13,354 nt of DNA from Baffinella frigidus (taxonomy: Eukaryota; Cryptophyceae; Cryptomonadales; Baffinellaceae): NCBI GenBank assembly GCA_026770585.1, contig MU646425.1:573225-586578 (forward strand), written 5' to 3'. The notes beneath the pieces were generated by a model. That model did no database searches and was not told the DNA's origin. It was given only the letters and a program-made list of their open reading frames with translations. Below, piece by piece: positions 13,048 to 13,354 of the stretch (within the stretch, counting starts at the first letter, position 1; each line of letters begins with the position of its first letter). A program made the translations under genes and the position numbers.

Positions 13048-13120
13048 AGCTCTGCCTCAGCCGGGTTGTCTGACTATGTTCACACCAAAAGTTGACGAAT
13101 TTTTACCAAAAGTTGATGGT
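13048..13120 (-). repeat. Family 4 remnant, reverse orientation (copy 4e)
   Basis: AGCTCTGCCTCAGCCGGGTT matches the complement of the family 4 right end. Downstream, TGACTATGTTCA and AAAAGTTGACGAATT recall its core, but the hairpin is lost. From 13121 to 13259 I see G-rich tracts and nothing else. Confidence 0.45.
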
Positions 13121-13258
13121 TTTGCACCACCAACCCGGAAAATTAACCAAACACCATGCACGGTGGTATCATGTCGCTGGAGGGGGGGCGGGGGGGGGGA
13201 AGTTCGAGGGGCTAGCTCTGCTGGAGTTGACTGAATCCCCGGGCCCGCCTCAGACCTG

Positions 13259-13259
<1 letters not shown>

Positions 13260-13354
<95 letters not shown>
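13260..13354. repeat. (AT)n microsatellite
   Basis: An uninterrupted alternating TA/AT tract of at least 95 bases runs to the window end. It is fully self-complementary and may extend further. Such tracts often break assemblies. Confidence 0.98.

Noticed and set aside
1-13354. CRISPR array
   Set aside because: Direct repeats here are dispersed, diverged and not regularly spaced, and the genome context is eukaryotic.
1-13354. Transposase, reverse transcriptase or other transposon-encoded protein
   Set aside because: None of the open frames shows a recognisable DDE, RT or helicase motif. All elements look non-autonomous.
1-13354. tRNA or rRNA genes
   Set aside because: I looked for tRNA-like B-box motifs and conserved rRNA segments and saw none with supporting arms. 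Family 4 hairpins do not match a cloverleaf.

Overview
The window looks like nuclear DNA of a eukaryote, probably an alga or other microbial protist. It has one spliced gene with GT-AG introns, several degenerate arrays of the plant/algal-type telomeric heptamer TTTAGGG (with TTTGGGG, CCCTGAA and CGCTGAA variants), a long (AT)n tract and a very high density of short non-coding repeats. There is no bacterial-style gene packing, no operon, and no rRNA or tRNA that I can recognise. I cannot name the species or lineage. TTTAGGG telomeres occur in green plants and many algae, and also in some stramenopiles and alveolates.

The only coding sequence I can defend is a MORN-repeat gene on the + strand at 10206-11826. 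Three exons join in phase 0 and keep a 23-residue MORN periodicity unbroken across both introns. The 5' end looks intact. The 3' end after the sixth MORN repeat is unclear. The second intron is swollen by four repeat insertions.

Most of the rest is a graveyard, or nursery, of small foldback (MITE-like) elements. I count about 25 full or partial copies covering by my summation roughly 5 kb. They fall into recurring families. Family 2 has about 160 bp, ends CCACACAGCGG, and 4 copies plus fragments. Family 4 has about 135 bp, a nested hairpin, and 4 copies plus fragments. Family 6 has about 185 bp, a 40-bp central palindrome, and 3 main copies plus fragments. Family 8 has 2 copies. A group of modular elements shares a CAACGAAAATTACTACACA core hairpin carried inside different outer arms (types A, B, C). 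Several elements are flanked by 4-bp duplications (GATT, GCTT, GATC, CTAG, GTAC). For the type B element at 3294-3434 a related unoccupied site seems to lie about 90 bp upstream.

Layout: 1-760 degenerate direct repeats and a type A element. 760-2030 families 2 and 4, a triplicated GC-rich repeat and a heat-shock-element-like motif. 2030-5010 about a dozen foldbacks in close succession. 5050-5790 telomere-like arrays. 6060-7720 nested and abutting foldbacks. 7886-8311 TTTAGGG/TTTGGGG arrays. 8579-8965 a tandem duplication plus families 2 and 4. 8966-10205 GC-rich sequence with no recognised gene, upstream of the MORN gene. 10206-11826 the MORN gene. 11885-13354 more foldbacks, an exact 50-bp palindrome, and (AT)n to the window end.

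The most unusual observation is that hairpins inside these families differ in sequence between copies yet stay self-complementary. Both sides of a stem have changed together, in families 2, 4 and A. No transposase gene is present, so any movement would need an enzyme supplied from elsewhere.
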